Assembly: GCF_000220565.1 (NCBI RefSeq)
Contig: NZ_AFPM01000156.1
Coordinates: 1-38,215 of the forward strand
Direction: 5' to 3'
From: Oceanicola sp. S124
GTDB taxonomy: Bacteria > Pseudomonadota > Alphaproteobacteria > Rhodobacterales > Rhodobacteraceae
Length of the DNA stretch: 38,215 nt
Shown here: piece after piece, positions 13,857-22,284 of the stretch
Layout: the number at the start of each line of letters is the position of its first letter
How positions within the stretch are numbered: position 1 is the stretch's first letter
Translations under genes and position numbers: made by a program
The notes under the pieces: generated by a model
Database searches by the model: none
What the model was told of the DNA's origin: nothing
What the model saw: only the letters and a program-made list of their open reading frames with translations

Positions 13857-14654
13857 TCAGCCGATCCGGCCGGTGATGTAGCTTTCGGTCCGGCTGTCCA
13901 CCGGATTGGTGAAGATCTGGCTGGTCTCGCCGTATTCCACCAGGTTGCCGAGGTGGAAGAAGGCAGTCTTCTGGCTGACGCGGGCGGCCTGCTGCATCGA
14001 GTGGGTCACGATGACCACCGAGTAGCTGTCGCGCAGCTCGTCGATCAGTTCCTCGACCTGGCCTGTAGCGATCGGGTCAAGCGCCGAGCACGGCTCGTCC
14101 ATCAGCAGCACTTCCGGTTCCGTCGCGACGGCGCGGGCGATGCAGAGGCGCTGCTGCTGGCCGCCCGAGAGGCCGGTGCCGGGGGCATGCAGACGGTCCT
14201 TCACCTCGTCCCAGATGGCGCCGCGGCGCAGGGACTTCTCGACGATCTCGTCGAGGTCGGCCTTGCTCTTGGCCAGGCCGTGGATGCGGGGTCCGTAGGC
14301 GATGTTGTCGTAGATCGACTTCGGGAAAGGGTTGGGCTTCTGGAACACCATGCCGACCTTGGCGCGCAGCTGCACCGGATCGACGCGCTTGTCGTAGATG
14401 TCTTCTCCGTCCAGCAGGATGTCGCCCTCGACGCGGCAGATGTCGATGGTGTCGTTCATCCGGTTGAGGCAGCGCAGGAAGGTGGATTTGCCGCAGCCCG
14501 AGGGGCCGATGAAGGCGGTGACGGTCTTGTCCTGGATCTGGACGTTGACGTCCTTGATCGCATGGGTGTCACCGTAGAAGACCTGAACGTTCTGCGCGGC
14601 GATCTTGATGGCTTTGTCGGTCACTTTGGTCTCCAGGGAAGGCGAGTCGTACAT
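13857..14654 (-). CDS. pstB: Phosphate ABC transporter ATP-binding protein PstB
   Basis: ATPase of the high-affinity phosphate importer. The 265-aa protein shows Walker [10 protein letters not shown] (50-58), the Q-loop in VFQKPNPFP, the ABC signature LSGGQQQR, Walker B VLLMDEP and the switch histidine in VTHSMQQ. Length and motifs match PstB throughout. It is 22 nt after pstA. The N-terminal 15 residues are variable; the start could be slightly further in (VTDKAIK) but the ATG is the only good candidate. Confidence 0.97.
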   Translation of the reverse strand: MYDSPSLETKVTDKAIKIAAQNVQVFYGDTHAIKDVNVQIQDKTVTAFIGPSGCGKSTFLRCLNRMNDTIDICRVEGDILLDGEDIYDKRVDPVQLRAKVGMVFQKPNPFPKSIYDNIAYGPRIHGLAKSKADLDEIVEKSLRRGAIWDEVKDRLHAPGTGLSGGQQQRLCIARAVATEPEVLLMDEPCSALDPIATGQVEELIDELRDSYSVVIVTHSMQQAARVSQKTAFFHLGNLVEYGETSQIFTNPVDSRTESYITGRIG

Positions 14655-14676
14655 GGGTCTGTCCCTATCCTATCAG

Positions 14677-16032
14677 TTACCAGCGGCGCTCGAAGCGGCG
14701 GCGCAGGATGACGGCGATGATGTTCATGGTCATGAGGAAGAGCAGCAGGATGATGATCCCCCCCCAGGCACGTTCGTAATAGGCCGGGTCGGCGCGCTTG
14801 GCCCATTCATAGATCTGTGCCGGCATGGCCGAGTTCGGATCGAGGAAGCCCGAGGCGACCCCGTCGGGATAGTTCGAGGCGATGTAGCCCACCATGCCGA
14901 TCAGCAGCAGCGGTGCGGTTTCGCCCAGGGCCTGGGCCAGGCCGATGATGGTGCCGGTCAGGATGCCGGGCATGGCCAGGGGCAGCACGTGGTGGAACAC
15001 CGATTGCATCTTCGAGGCACCGACACCCAGGGCCGCATCCCGGATCGACGGCGGCACCGATTTCAGCGAGGCGCGGGTCGAGATGATGATCGTCGGCAGG
15101 GTCATCAGCGTCAGCACCAGGCCACCGACCAGCGGCGCCGATTGCGGCAGGTGCATGAACTGGATGAACACCGCAAGACCTAGGATGCCGAAGACGATCG
15201 AGGGCACGGCCGCCAGGTTCGAGATGTTCACCTCGATCAGGTCGGTCCAGCGGTTCTTCGGCGCAAATTCCTCGAGGTAGATCGAGGCGGCGACCCCTAT
15301 GGGCAGCGAGAGCACCAGCACCACGATCATCATGAACAGCGAGCCCAGCATCGAGACACCGATCCCGGCCTGCTCGGGACGGCTCTCCGAGGCGTCGGCG
15401 CCGAAGATGAAGGCCCAGTTGAAGGTCCGGGTGACGGCGCCTGCGTCCTTCAGCACGTCGATGATGTCGAGGTGCGCGGCGTCGAGGTTCTTGTCGCGTT
15501 CGAGGTCCTCGCGCAGCACGCGGCCCTTCAGGTAGCCATCCACGCGCGACGAGGCCAGCACGCGGAACTCGACCGTCTCGCCGATCTGGGCGGGATGGGT
15601 CAGCACGTAGTCGCGCACCTGTGCGGCCGCCGAGGAGGAGATCATCTTGCGCAGGTCGGCGCCCGAATAGTCGCTCTCGATCCCGTTGTCGGCGACCACG
15701 CGCAGCAGCGCCTCGTCCAGCAGCGGGTTGTAACCGAAGGTCGAGACCTTGCGGATGTCCTCGAGGTCGCGGTTGCCGTTCTTGTCGAGGGCCTCGGCCT
15801 TCAGTTCGATCGGCAGGCTGAGGAAGGTCTGGGTATAGGCCGGCACGCCGTTGCGCACGATGGCGATCAGCAGCAGGACCAGGAAGACCAGGCCGATGCC
15901 GACCGCGGCCATGCCGTAGAAGCGGAAGCGGGCTTCGGAGGCGTTGCGGCGCTTGGTGCGGGGGCTCTGTTCCAGCAGCGAGCCCGAGGTGTGCTTGCCC
16001 GCGGGGACGCCGGATGCGGTTGCGTCGGTCAT
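14677..16032 (-). CDS. pstA: Phosphate ABC transporter permease PstA
   Basis: Inner-membrane permease of the PstSCAB importer. The 451-aa protein is long for PstA: a first membrane helix (about residues 40-62), then about 190 residues predicted outside the membrane, then the usual permease core with further helices and the EAA-type loop around DAALGVGASKMQSVFHHVLPLAMPG. The extended N-terminal half is common in alphaproteobacterial PstA. The start at 16032 overlaps the pstC stop (ATGA), with GGGAGC upstream, so translation is probably coupled. Confidence 0.95.
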   Translation of the reverse strand: MTDATASGVPAGKHTSGSLLEQSPRTKRRNASEARFRFYGMAAVGIGLVFLVLLLIAIVRNGVPAYTQTFLSLPIELKAEALDKNGNRDLEDIRKVSTFGYNPLLDEALLRVVADNGIESDYSGADLRKMISSSAAAQVRDYVLTHPAQIGETVEFRVLASSRVDGYLKGRVLREDLERDKNLDAAHLDIIDVLKDAGAVTRTFNWAFIFGADASESRPEQAGIGVSMLGSLFMMIVVLVLSLPIGVAASIYLEEFAPKNRWTDLIEVNISNLAAVPSIVFGILGLAVFIQFMHLPQSAPLVGGLVLTLMTLPTIIISTRASLKSVPPSIRDAALGVGASKMQSVFHHVLPLAMPGILTGTIIGLAQALGETAPLLLIGMVGYIASNYPDGVASGFLDPNSAMPAQIYEWAKRADPAYYERAWGGIIILLLFLMTMNIIAVILRRRFERRW

Positions 16033-17492
16033 TCGTATTGCTCCCGGTATTTGCGCACGATCCACAGCGCGAAGACATTGAGGCCGAGGGTGATGACGAA
16101 GAGGGTCATGCCGAGGGCGAAGGCGACCAGAGCTTCGGGCGAGGCGAAGTCGGCGTCGCCGGTCAGCTGGCTGACGATCTTGGCGGTGACGGTGGTCATA
16201 GCCTCGAAGGGGTTCATCGACAGGCGGGCCGCGGCCCCTGCCCCCAGCACCACGATCATCGTTTCGCCGATGGCGCGCGAGGCGGCCAGCAGGATGGCGC
16301 CCACGATGCCCGGCAGGGCGGCAGGCAGGACGACCTGTTTCACGGTCTCGGACTTGGTGGCGCCAAGACCCAGCGAACCGTCGCGCATCGCCTGGGGCAC
16401 GGCGTTGATGATGTCATCGGACAGCGAGCTGACGAAGGGGATCAGCATGATGCCCATGACGAGGCCTGCGGTCATCACGGCGCGGCCGCCACCCATCCAG
16501 CCCAGGGTGCCGGGGCCGAAGGCCTGGAACAGCAGCGGGCCGACGGTCAGCAGCGCGAAGAGGCCGTAGACGATGGTCGGGATGCCGGCCAGCACCTCGA
16601 TCAGCGGCTTGGCGAAGCTGCGCACGGCGGGCGAGGCATATTCGCTGAGGTAGACCGCCGCGAAGAGGCCGATCGGCACCGCCACCGCCAGCGCGATGAT
16701 CGAGATGTAGAGCGTGCCCCAGAGCAGCGGCAGGATGCCCAGCTCGGACCCGCCCCCGAAGGAGGGCGCCCAGGTGGTGCCGAAGAAGAAGTCCAGCGCC
16801 GGGTAGAGCCGGAAGAATTCGATGGTGTTGAACAGCAGCGATAGCACGATGCCGAGGGTGGTCAGGATGGCCAGCGAGGCGGCGACGATCAGCAGCCCCT
16901 TGATCACCTTCTCGACCGAGTTGCGGGCGCGGAAGTCCTTCCGGGCCCGCGTCAGGCCCAGGCCGAAGCCGGCCAGCGCCACCAGCAGCACGACCACGGT
17001 GCGGATCAGGTTGCCGCTTGCGTTCATCTCGCGCCAGGCCTTGGCGGCGGCCAGCATCGGCGCCTGCACGTCGGAGCCGAGCGCGACACCGACCGCGCCG
17101 AGACGCTCGCGGATGTCGGTGAATTCGACGCGGATGTCGCTGGCCTCGTCCTCGGTCAGGGCGCCGCGTTCGACGGCCAGGTCGAGGCCATCGGCGATGC
17201 GACGGACGTCGGACATCAGCAGGCTCAGCTCGCCTTCGGTTTCATAGCTGGTTTCGGGCACCAGGTGCTCGACCCGGTTCTGGATCACCAGGGGCTGGGC
17301 GAAGAGCCAGATCACCAGGACCAGAAGCGAGGGCACGAGGGCCAGCAGCGCGGCATTGGCGCCGTAATAGGATGGGAGGGAATGCAGGTGACGGCTGTCA
17401 CCGCCCGCGGAGGCCAGGGCGCGGCTGCGGCCCAGCACGTATCCGATGGCGGCAAGCGCCAGGACGATAAGGAAAATCCAGGTTGCCGGCAT
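16029..17492 (-). CDS. pstC: Phosphate ABC transporter permease PstC
   Basis: Partner permease of PstA. The 487-aa protein has two N-terminal membrane helices (about 5-21 and 45-66) and an extra charged segment (about 70-155, containing DVRRIADGLDLAVERG), then a helix pair and the transport core with the loop DGSLGLGATKSETVKQVVLPAALPG. The classical PstC is about 320 residues; the long form with an N-terminal extension is typical for alphaproteobacteria. It is 102 nt after pstS, the gap holding a terminator-like hairpin pair, and overlaps pstA by 4 nt. Confidence 0.95.
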   Translation of the reverse strand: MPATWIFLIVLALAAIGYVLGRSRALASAGGDSRHLHSLPSYYGANAALLALVPSLLVLVIWLFAQPLVIQNRVEHLVPETSYETEGELSLLMSDVRRIADGLDLAVERGALTEDEASDIRVEFTDIRERLGAVGVALGSDVQAPMLAAAKAWREMNASGNLIRTVVVLLVALAGFGLGLTRARKDFRARNSVEKVIKGLLIVAASLAILTTLGIVLSLLFNTIEFFRLYPALDFFFGTTWAPSFGGGSELGILPLLWGTLYISIIALAVAVPIGLFAAVYLSEYASPAVRSFAKPLIEVLAGIPTIVYGLFALLTVGPLLFQAFGPGTLGWMGGGRAVMTAGLVMGIMLIPFVSSLSDDIINAVPQAMRDGSLGLGATKSETVKQVVLPAALPGIVGAILLAASRAIGETMIVVLGAGAAARLSMNPFEAMTTVTAKIVSQLTGDADFASPEALVAFALGMTLFVITLGLNVFALWIVRKYREQYE

Positions 17493-17522
17493 GGAATACT
17501 CGCTGGAAGGATCATTGCGGCG

Positions 17523-17585
17523 AAAAGGCCCTCGGCCGGAAATGGCCGGGGGCCCGAAGATGGGCGGCCCCGAGGGGAGCCGCCC
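17523..17585 (-). terminator. Two hairpins between pstS and pstC (attenuating terminator)
   Basis: On the minus strand, 17585-17562 form GGGCGGC/GCCGCCC, and 17554-17527 form an 11-bp stem with one mismatch (GGCCCCCGGCC/GGCCGAGGGCC) followed at once by TTTT (17526-17523). This is a plausible partial terminator that lets more pstS than pstCAB mRNA accumulate, matching the usual need for excess binding protein. Confidence 0.55.
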
Positions 17586-17594
17586 GGAAGGACC

Positions 17595-18623
17595 TTACAT
17601 GGTCTCTTCGTTCTCGATCATCGACTGGGTGCCGGCCAGCTCGGGGTCGGCAACCAGGCCGTAGGCGCTGAGCGGGCCGGAGGGGCCTGCGATCTCGTCG
17701 GAGACGAAGAACTGGGCGAACTCCTTCAGGCCGGGGATGACGCCGATGTGGGCCTTCTTGATGTAGAAGTACAGCGGACGCGACACCGGGTAGTCGCCCG
17801 AGGCGATGGTCTCGGTCTTGGGTTCAACGCCCGACATGGTCGCCACTTTCAGCTTGTCGGTGTTGTTCTCGTAGAAGGCCAGGCCGAAGACGCCGATGGC
17901 GTTCGGGTTGGATTCGATCGAGGCCAGGGTCTCGGTGTAGTCGCCGTCGATGTCGACCGACTTGCCGTCGGTGCGGACTGCGATGCAGGCGTCTTCGGCG
18001 TCGTCTTCGGACATGCCCGAGGCAACCATGGCTTCCAGGGCGCCGGTGGCTTCACAGCCAGCCGCCAGGACCTTCTCTTCGAAGACTTCGCGGGTGCCGT
18101 GCTTGGTGCCGGGGATGAAGGCCAGGATCTCGGCGTCGGGCAGGTCGGCGTTGAAGTCGGACCACTTGGTGAAGGTGTTGTCGACCAGCGCGCCGTCGAC
18201 GACCACTTTCGGGGCCAGGGCGTTGTAGAGATCGGCGGGCTCGAAGGCGGTGAAGGCCGGGCCGTCGATCTGGCTGGCGAAGACGATGCCGTCATAGCCG
18301 ATGCGGACCTGGATGATGTCGGTCACGCCGTTGGCGGCGCAGGTTTCGACTTCCGAGGTCTTGATGGCGCGCGAGGCGTTCGCGATGTCGATGGTGTTCT
18401 CGCCGACGCCTTCGCAGAAGCGCTTCAGGCCAGCGGAGGAGCCACCGGATTCCACGACGGGGGTCGGGAACTCGAAGTTCTCGCCGAAGGCTTCGGCAAC
18501 GATCGAGGCGTAGGGCAGAACGGTGGACGAGCCTGCAACCTGCAGGTTGTCACGTGCGGTCGCCGCGGTGGCGGAAACGGCGGCGACGGCCAGGGCCGAA
18601 GCGGTCAGCTTCATGAAGGACAT
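17595..18623 (-). CDS. pstS: Phosphate-binding periplasmic protein PstS
   Basis: High-affinity phosphate receptor of the PstSCAB importer. The 342-aa precursor starts with a signal peptide (MSFMKLTASALAVAAVSATA, cleavage likely after ATA or TAR). The mature protein shows the phosphate-binding loops: GSSTVLPY near the N-terminus, ESGGSSAGLKRF, and NASRAIK, plus PGTKHGTREVF in the hinge region and YPVSRPLYFYI near the end. Four cysteines could form disulfides. A strong three-unit Pho box lies 76 bp upstream, and AGGAG precedes the ATG. First gene of the pst transcript. Confidence 0.96.
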   Translation of the reverse strand: MSFMKLTASALAVAAVSATAATARDNLQVAGSSTVLPYASIVAEAFGENFEFPTPVVESGGSSAGLKRFCEGVGENTIDIANASRAIKTSEVETCAANGVTDIIQVRIGYDGIVFASQIDGPAFTAFEPADLYNALAPKVVVDGALVDNTFTKWSDFNADLPDAEILAFIPGTKHGTREVFEEKVLAAGCEATGALEAMVASGMSEDDAEDACIAVRTDGKSVDIDGDYTETLASIESNPNAIGVFGLAFYENNTDKLKVATMSGVEPKTETIASGDYPVSRPLYFYIKKAHIGVIPGLKEFAQFFVSDEIAGPSGPLSAYGLVADPELAGTQSMIENEETM

Positions 18624-18698
18624 GGAATGCTCCTGTTATCTGAGAGACCGCCATCCCCCGGCGGCCTTGCCCCGCTTGCTAGAAGAGGCTCGCGATGC

Positions 18699-18731
18699 TT
18701 TTGCGACAGTTTCGTAACATTTGCATGACAG
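18699..18731 (-). promoter_or_regulatory. Pho box: three 11-bp direct repeat units
   Basis: On the minus strand the units are CTGTCATGCAA (18731-18721), ATGTTACGAAA (18720-18710) and CTGTCGCAAAA (18709-18699). The alphaproteobacterial Pho box is built from direct repeats of CTGTCAT with an 11-bp period; units 1 and 3 match well and unit 2 matches in part (TGTTAC). PhoB dimers bind such repeats head to tail. It lies between phoR and pstS and should make pst-pho expression phosphate dependent. Confidence 0.85.
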
Positions 18732-18764
18732 TGAATGTCCTTATTCTGCCGACCCTTACGGAAG

Positions 18765-18785
18765 GCGGCCCGGAAACCGGGCCGC
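18765..18785 (-). terminator. Hairpin after phoR
   Basis: GCGGCCCGG (18765-18773) and CCGGGCCGC (18777-18785) form a perfect 9-bp stem with a 3-nt loop, 37 bp past the phoR stop and before the Pho box. No T-run on the minus strand. Probably reduces read-through from phoR into pstS so that pstS depends on its own Pho promoter. Confidence 0.45.
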
Positions 18786-18821
18786 GACTCTAGACAAATC
18801 TCTGCTGTTGTTGAGGAATCG

Positions 18822-19874
18822 TTACCGCAGCGGCGCGTACAGCGGCAGCACGATCCGTATCGCGGTCCCCTCGCCGAGGGTCGAGGAAATCCGCATCCGG
18901 CCCCGGTGGCGGTTCACGATATGCTTCACGATGGCCAGGCCCAGGCCGGTTCCGCCCATCTCGCGCGAGCGGTGGCTGTCGACCCGGTAGAATCGCTCGG
19001 TGAGTCGGGGGATGTGGATCTCGTCGATGCCGGGCCCGTGGTCGCGCACGGTGACCGACACCCCCTGCCCCTGCAGCTCTGCCAACTCGGAGGCGGCCGA
19101 GAGCTGGAGGTCGACATACTTGCCGCTGCGCCCGTACTTGATCGCATTCTCGACCAGGTTGGTCAGCACCTGGCGCAGCTGGTCGGGATCGCCCTGCACC
19201 ACCACCTCGCCGGCCTCGGCGGTGATGCGGATCTCGACCGCCGCGTCGCGCGCCAGCGGCGCCAGGGCATTGCGCACCGATTCCATCAGGCCCAGAAGCT
19301 CGACCCGTTCGGTCGGGCGCATCCGCGCCTCGCCCTCGACCTGGCTGAGCGACAGCAGGTCCTTGACCAGCCGCTCCATCCGCTCGGCCTCGTTGGCCAT
19401 GATCCCGAGGAAGCGTTCGCGCGCGCCCGCGTCGTCCCGGGCCGGGCCGCGCAGGGTTTCGATGAAGCCGATCAGCGCGGTCAGCGGCGTGCGCAGCTCA
19501 TGGCTGACGTTGGCGACGAAATCGCGCCGCATCTGCTCGGCCTGGGTCAGCTGGGTGATGTCGTGGAAGACCACCACCACCCCCTGCCCCAGGGGCGTAT
19601 CGACATAAGAGCAGGTGACCTCGAAATTCTGGTCCTGCCCGCGCCGGGTGGCCAGGTACTGCGTCCTGTGGACCTGGTGGTCGCCCAGGCAGTGCTCGAC
19701 CGCGTCCAGTACCGCGGGCTGGCGGATGACCGTGATGAAATGCCGCCCCGTGACCGAGGGGCCGAACAGCGTTCCCGTCAGGGCATTGGCGGCGATGATC
19801 CTTTCACCGCGCCCGACCAGCAGGGCGGGCATCGGGATGGCGGTCAGCAGCGCCGTGATCGAGGCCTCGGTCAT
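18822..19874 (-). CDS. phoR: Phosphate regulon sensor histidine kinase PhoR
   Basis: Kinase that phosphorylates PhoB under phosphate limitation. The 350-aa protein has an N-terminal PAS domain (about 8-108, ending VVVVFHDITQL), a dimerisation/phosphoacceptor helix with H125 in NVSHELRTPL, and a HATPase_c domain with N box LVENAIKYG, G1 box DHGPGI and G2 box GGTGLGLAIVKH. No membrane helix is visible, in contrast to E. coli PhoR, so it probably senses through PstSCAB-PhoU contact in the cytoplasm. The start at 19874 follows AAGGG; in-frame codons further upstream belong to the carbonic anhydrase region. It is 10 nt after that gene. Confidence 0.92.
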   Translation of the reverse strand: MTEASITALLTAIPMPALLVGRGERIIAANALTGTLFGPSVTGRHFITVIRQPAVLDAVEHCLGDHQVHRTQYLATRRGQDQNFEVTCSYVDTPLGQGVVVVFHDITQLTQAEQMRRDFVANVSHELRTPLTALIGFIETLRGPARDDAGARERFLGIMANEAERMERLVKDLLSLSQVEGEARMRPTERVELLGLMESVRNALAPLARDAAVEIRITAEAGEVVVQGDPDQLRQVLTNLVENAIKYGRSGKYVDLQLSAASELAELQGQGVSVTVRDHGPGIDEIHIPRLTERFYRVDSHRSREMGGTGLGLAIVKHIVNRHRGRMRISSTLGEGTAIRIVLPLYAPLR

Positions 19875-19884
19875 CCTGTGCCCT

Positions 19885-20407
19885 TCAGAGCGCGCGCAGC
19901 CCGGCGCGGAAGCGGCGGGCGTTCTGCTGGTAATGCAGCGCCGAGGCACGCAGCCGCTGTTCCCAGTCCGGCCCCAGCTCTTTCACCACCTTGCCCGGCG
20001 CGCCCAGCACCATCGAATTGTCCGGGACCTCACGCCCCTCGGTGACCAGCGCGCCCGCGCCGATGAGGCAGTTGCGCCCGATCTTCGCACCGTTCAGCAC
20101 GATGGCCCCCATGCCGATCAGGGAGTTCTCTCCGATCACGCAGCCATGCAGCATCGCCTTGTGGCCGACGGTGACATTGGCGCCGATCAGCATCGGAAAG
20201 CCGATGTCGGTGTGGCAGACGGTGTTTTCCTGGATGTTCGCCCCGGCGCCGAGGCGGATTTCCTCGTTGTCACCGCGCAACGTGGCACCGAACCAGACAG
20301 AGCTGTCGGCCTCGAGCACACAGCGGCCGATGACATTGGCATCCGGCGCCACCCAGGCGCTTTCGGCCACATTCCGGAATCCGGTCGTCCAAAGCGTAGA
20401 TGCTCAT
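19885..20407 (-). CDS. Gamma-class carbonic anhydrase family protein, 1-nt frameshift near the start
   Basis: Left-handed beta-helix hexapeptide protein of the gamma-carbonic anhydrase/PaaY group. In the main frame (19885-20370, 161 aa) the three zinc histidines are present: H53 in VCHTD, H70 in VGHKA and H75 in LHGC, with R32 and D34 near the active site. The family normally begins with about 12 more residues. These are found in another frame: an ATG at 20407, overlapping the gmk stop as ATGA, reads [12 protein letters not shown], after which one extra base (around 20369-20373) shifts into the main frame at AESAWVAPD. So the gene is frameshifted, or the sequence has an error; the alternative start GTG at 20370 has no ribosome site. 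It precedes phoR by 10 nt. Confidence 0.8.
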
Positions 20408-21045
20408 GCCTCGCCCTCGTATTCGGCGTTGAGCCGGCGCACCACCTCGACCACGCCGGGCTGCTGGCTGAGGCGCAGCCGCTCGGCCTCGATGATGGTG
20501 CGCAGGCGGGTCTCGGTCTCGTCCAGGTCGTCATTGACCAGCACGTAGTCATATTCCGGCCAGTGGCTGATCTCGTCGCGGCTCTGCTGCATCCGCTTCT
20601 CGATCACCTCGGCGCTGTCCTGGGCGCGGCTGATCAGTCGTCGCTCCAGCTCTTTCATAGAGGGCGGCAGGATGAAGATCGACAGCACGTGCTTGCCAAG
20701 GGCCGAGGCCCGAATCTGCTGCCCGCCCTGCCAGTCGATGTCGAACAGAAGGTCCTTGCCGCTGTTGATCGCCTCTTCGACGGGGCCGCGCGGGCTGCCG
20801 TAGGAGTTGCCGAAGACGGTGGCGTGTTCCAGCATGTTGTCGCCGGCCACCAGCTCGGCGAACTTTTCCCTGGTCAGGAAGTAGTAGTGCTCTCCGTCCA
20901 CCTCGCCCGGCCGGGGCGCGCGGGTCGTCGCCGAGACCGAGAAACGGATGTCGTGATCCCACTGCAGCAGACGCCGCGAGAGCGTGGACTTGCCCGCACC
21001 GGAGGGCGAGGAGATGATGATGAGAAGGCCGCGCCGCTGGGACAT
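20404..21045 (-). CDS. gmk: Guanylate kinase
   Basis: Phosphorylates GMP to GDP with ATP; essential for GTP and dGTP supply. The 213-aa protein has the P-loop [10 protein letters not shown] (12-21), the GMP-binding region [19 protein letters not shown], then [10 protein letters not shown] and [13 protein letters not shown], and the lid-region segment [15 protein letters not shown]. Length and motifs are standard. It is 92 nt after yicC, a pairing common in many bacteria, and its stop overlaps the original start of the carbonic anhydrase gene. Confidence 0.97.
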   Translation of the reverse strand: MSQRRGLLIIISSPSGAGKSTLSRRLLQWDHDIRFSVSATTRAPRPGEVDGEHYYFLTREKFAELVAGDNMLEHATVFGNSYGSPRGPVEEAINSGKDLLFDIDWQGGQQIRASALGKHVLSIFILPPSMKELERRLISRAQDSAEVIEKRMQQSRDEISHWPEYDYVLVNDDLDETETRLRTIIEAERLRLSQQPGVVEVVRRLNAEYEGEA

Positions 21046-21137
21046 GTCGTTGGTCTTTCGCTTCAGGCGTGTCAGGTCGCCCCCGCCTTATGCAGGTTTT
21101 GCCCGGCCCGGCAAGCCTGCGGCCGGGCGGCACCGGT

Positions 21138-22028
21138 CTACTCTATGTTCTGCACCTGCTCGCGCATCTGGTCGATGAGGGTCTTCATCTCCAGCCCGAT
21201 GGCGGTCAGCGCCTTGTCCTGGGCCTTGGAACACAGGGTGTTGGCTTCGCGGTTGAACTCCTGGCTGAGGAAATCCAGCTTGCGCCCCACGGGGCCTTCC
21301 TCGGCCAACAGGGCGCGGGCGGCGGTAACATGGGCGCCCAGCCGGTCCAGCTCTTCGGTCACATCGGCTTTGATCGCCAGCAGCGCCAGCTCCTGCGCGA
21401 TGCGGTCGGGGTCCTGGCCCCCTGCCCCCTCGAGCACCCGCGCCATGGCGGTCTGCAGGGCCTCCTGCTGACGCGGCAGGCGCTCGGCGGCGGCGGAGGT
21501 GGCGCGGACCACCAGCGCCTCGATGGCGTCAAGCTGTCCCGCAAGCACCTGCGCCACGGCGCGCCCCTCTCCGGCGCGCATGCGCAGGAAGTCTTCCAGC
21601 ACCGCGTCGAAATCGGCCAGCAGCGCCTGTCGCAGCGCCTCGCCGTTCTCTTCCGGGGCGGCCTGTTCCAGCACGCCGCGCATCTGCAGCACCTCGACGC
21701 CCGAGGCCGGTCGCAGCGCGACACCCTGTTCCCCGGCCCGCGCCTCGATCTCGCGCAGCGCGTCGAGCACCGCATCGAGTTGTCCGGAATTGACCGCCAG
21801 CCTGCCCGAGCTGTCCTCGCGCGACAGTCGCAGGTTCAGCGTCACCGAGCCCCGCGCCAGCCCCTTGGTCAGCACGCCGCGCAGCGACGCCTCAAGCCCC
21901 GGCACCCAGTCCGGCACCCGCAACCGCAGGTCCAGCCCCTTGGCATTGACCGAGCGCAGCTCCCAGCTCCAGCCATGGCCCAGCCCTTCGCCCCGCCCGG
22001 TGGCGAAGCCCGTCATAGAATAGGTCAT
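21138..22028 (-). CDS. yicC: YicC-family endoribonuclease
   Basis: YicC/YloC proteins are a conserved family, shown in E. coli to act as an endoribonuclease affecting small-RNA turnover. The 296-aa product begins MTYSMTGFATG, the family's invariant start, followed by ELRSVNAKGLDLRLRVP. The C-terminal DUF1732 part has the equally typical PVGRKLDFLSQEFNREANTLCSKAQD. The start at 22028 is preceded by GAAGGGG; in-frame residues before it do not fit the family. First gene of the yicC-gmk-carbonic anhydrase-phoR run. Confidence 0.94.
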   Translation of the reverse strand: MTYSMTGFATGRGEGLGHGWSWELRSVNAKGLDLRLRVPDWVPGLEASLRGVLTKGLARGSVTLNLRLSREDSSGRLAVNSGQLDAVLDALREIEARAGEQGVALRPASGVEVLQMRGVLEQAAPEENGEALRQALLADFDAVLEDFLRMRAGEGRAVAQVLAGQLDAIEALVVRATSAAAERLPRQQEALQTAMARVLEGAGGQDPDRIAQELALLAIKADVTEELDRLGAHVTAARALLAEEGPVGRKLDFLSQEFNREANTLCSKAQDKALTAIGLEMKTLIDQMREQVQNIE

Positions 22029-22284
22029 CCGGCCCCTTCCGTTCTCACTGTCCCCCCGAAATCCAGACGGCCCCGACTCCACGCTCGGTTAACCAATGGT
22101 CTCGATTTCCCGGAAAATTTCTCTCGATGCTGGCATATTAATGGATACGTAACCTCTGTGAAGATAGCTTTAACCTTACGCGGATCCGCCCTTCTCGGCG
22201 GCTGTGGCCGGGACTTTTCCGGTTCGGGACTGGCTTTGACATGAAACGACAGGGGGTTGCCATGACACAAGCTGGAGTTTCGAG

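Noticed and set aside
17265-18728. A 487-codon + strand frame opposite pstS and pstC
   Set aside because: Antisense shadow of two clear transport genes; rich in Gly/Val/Asp/His without motifs.
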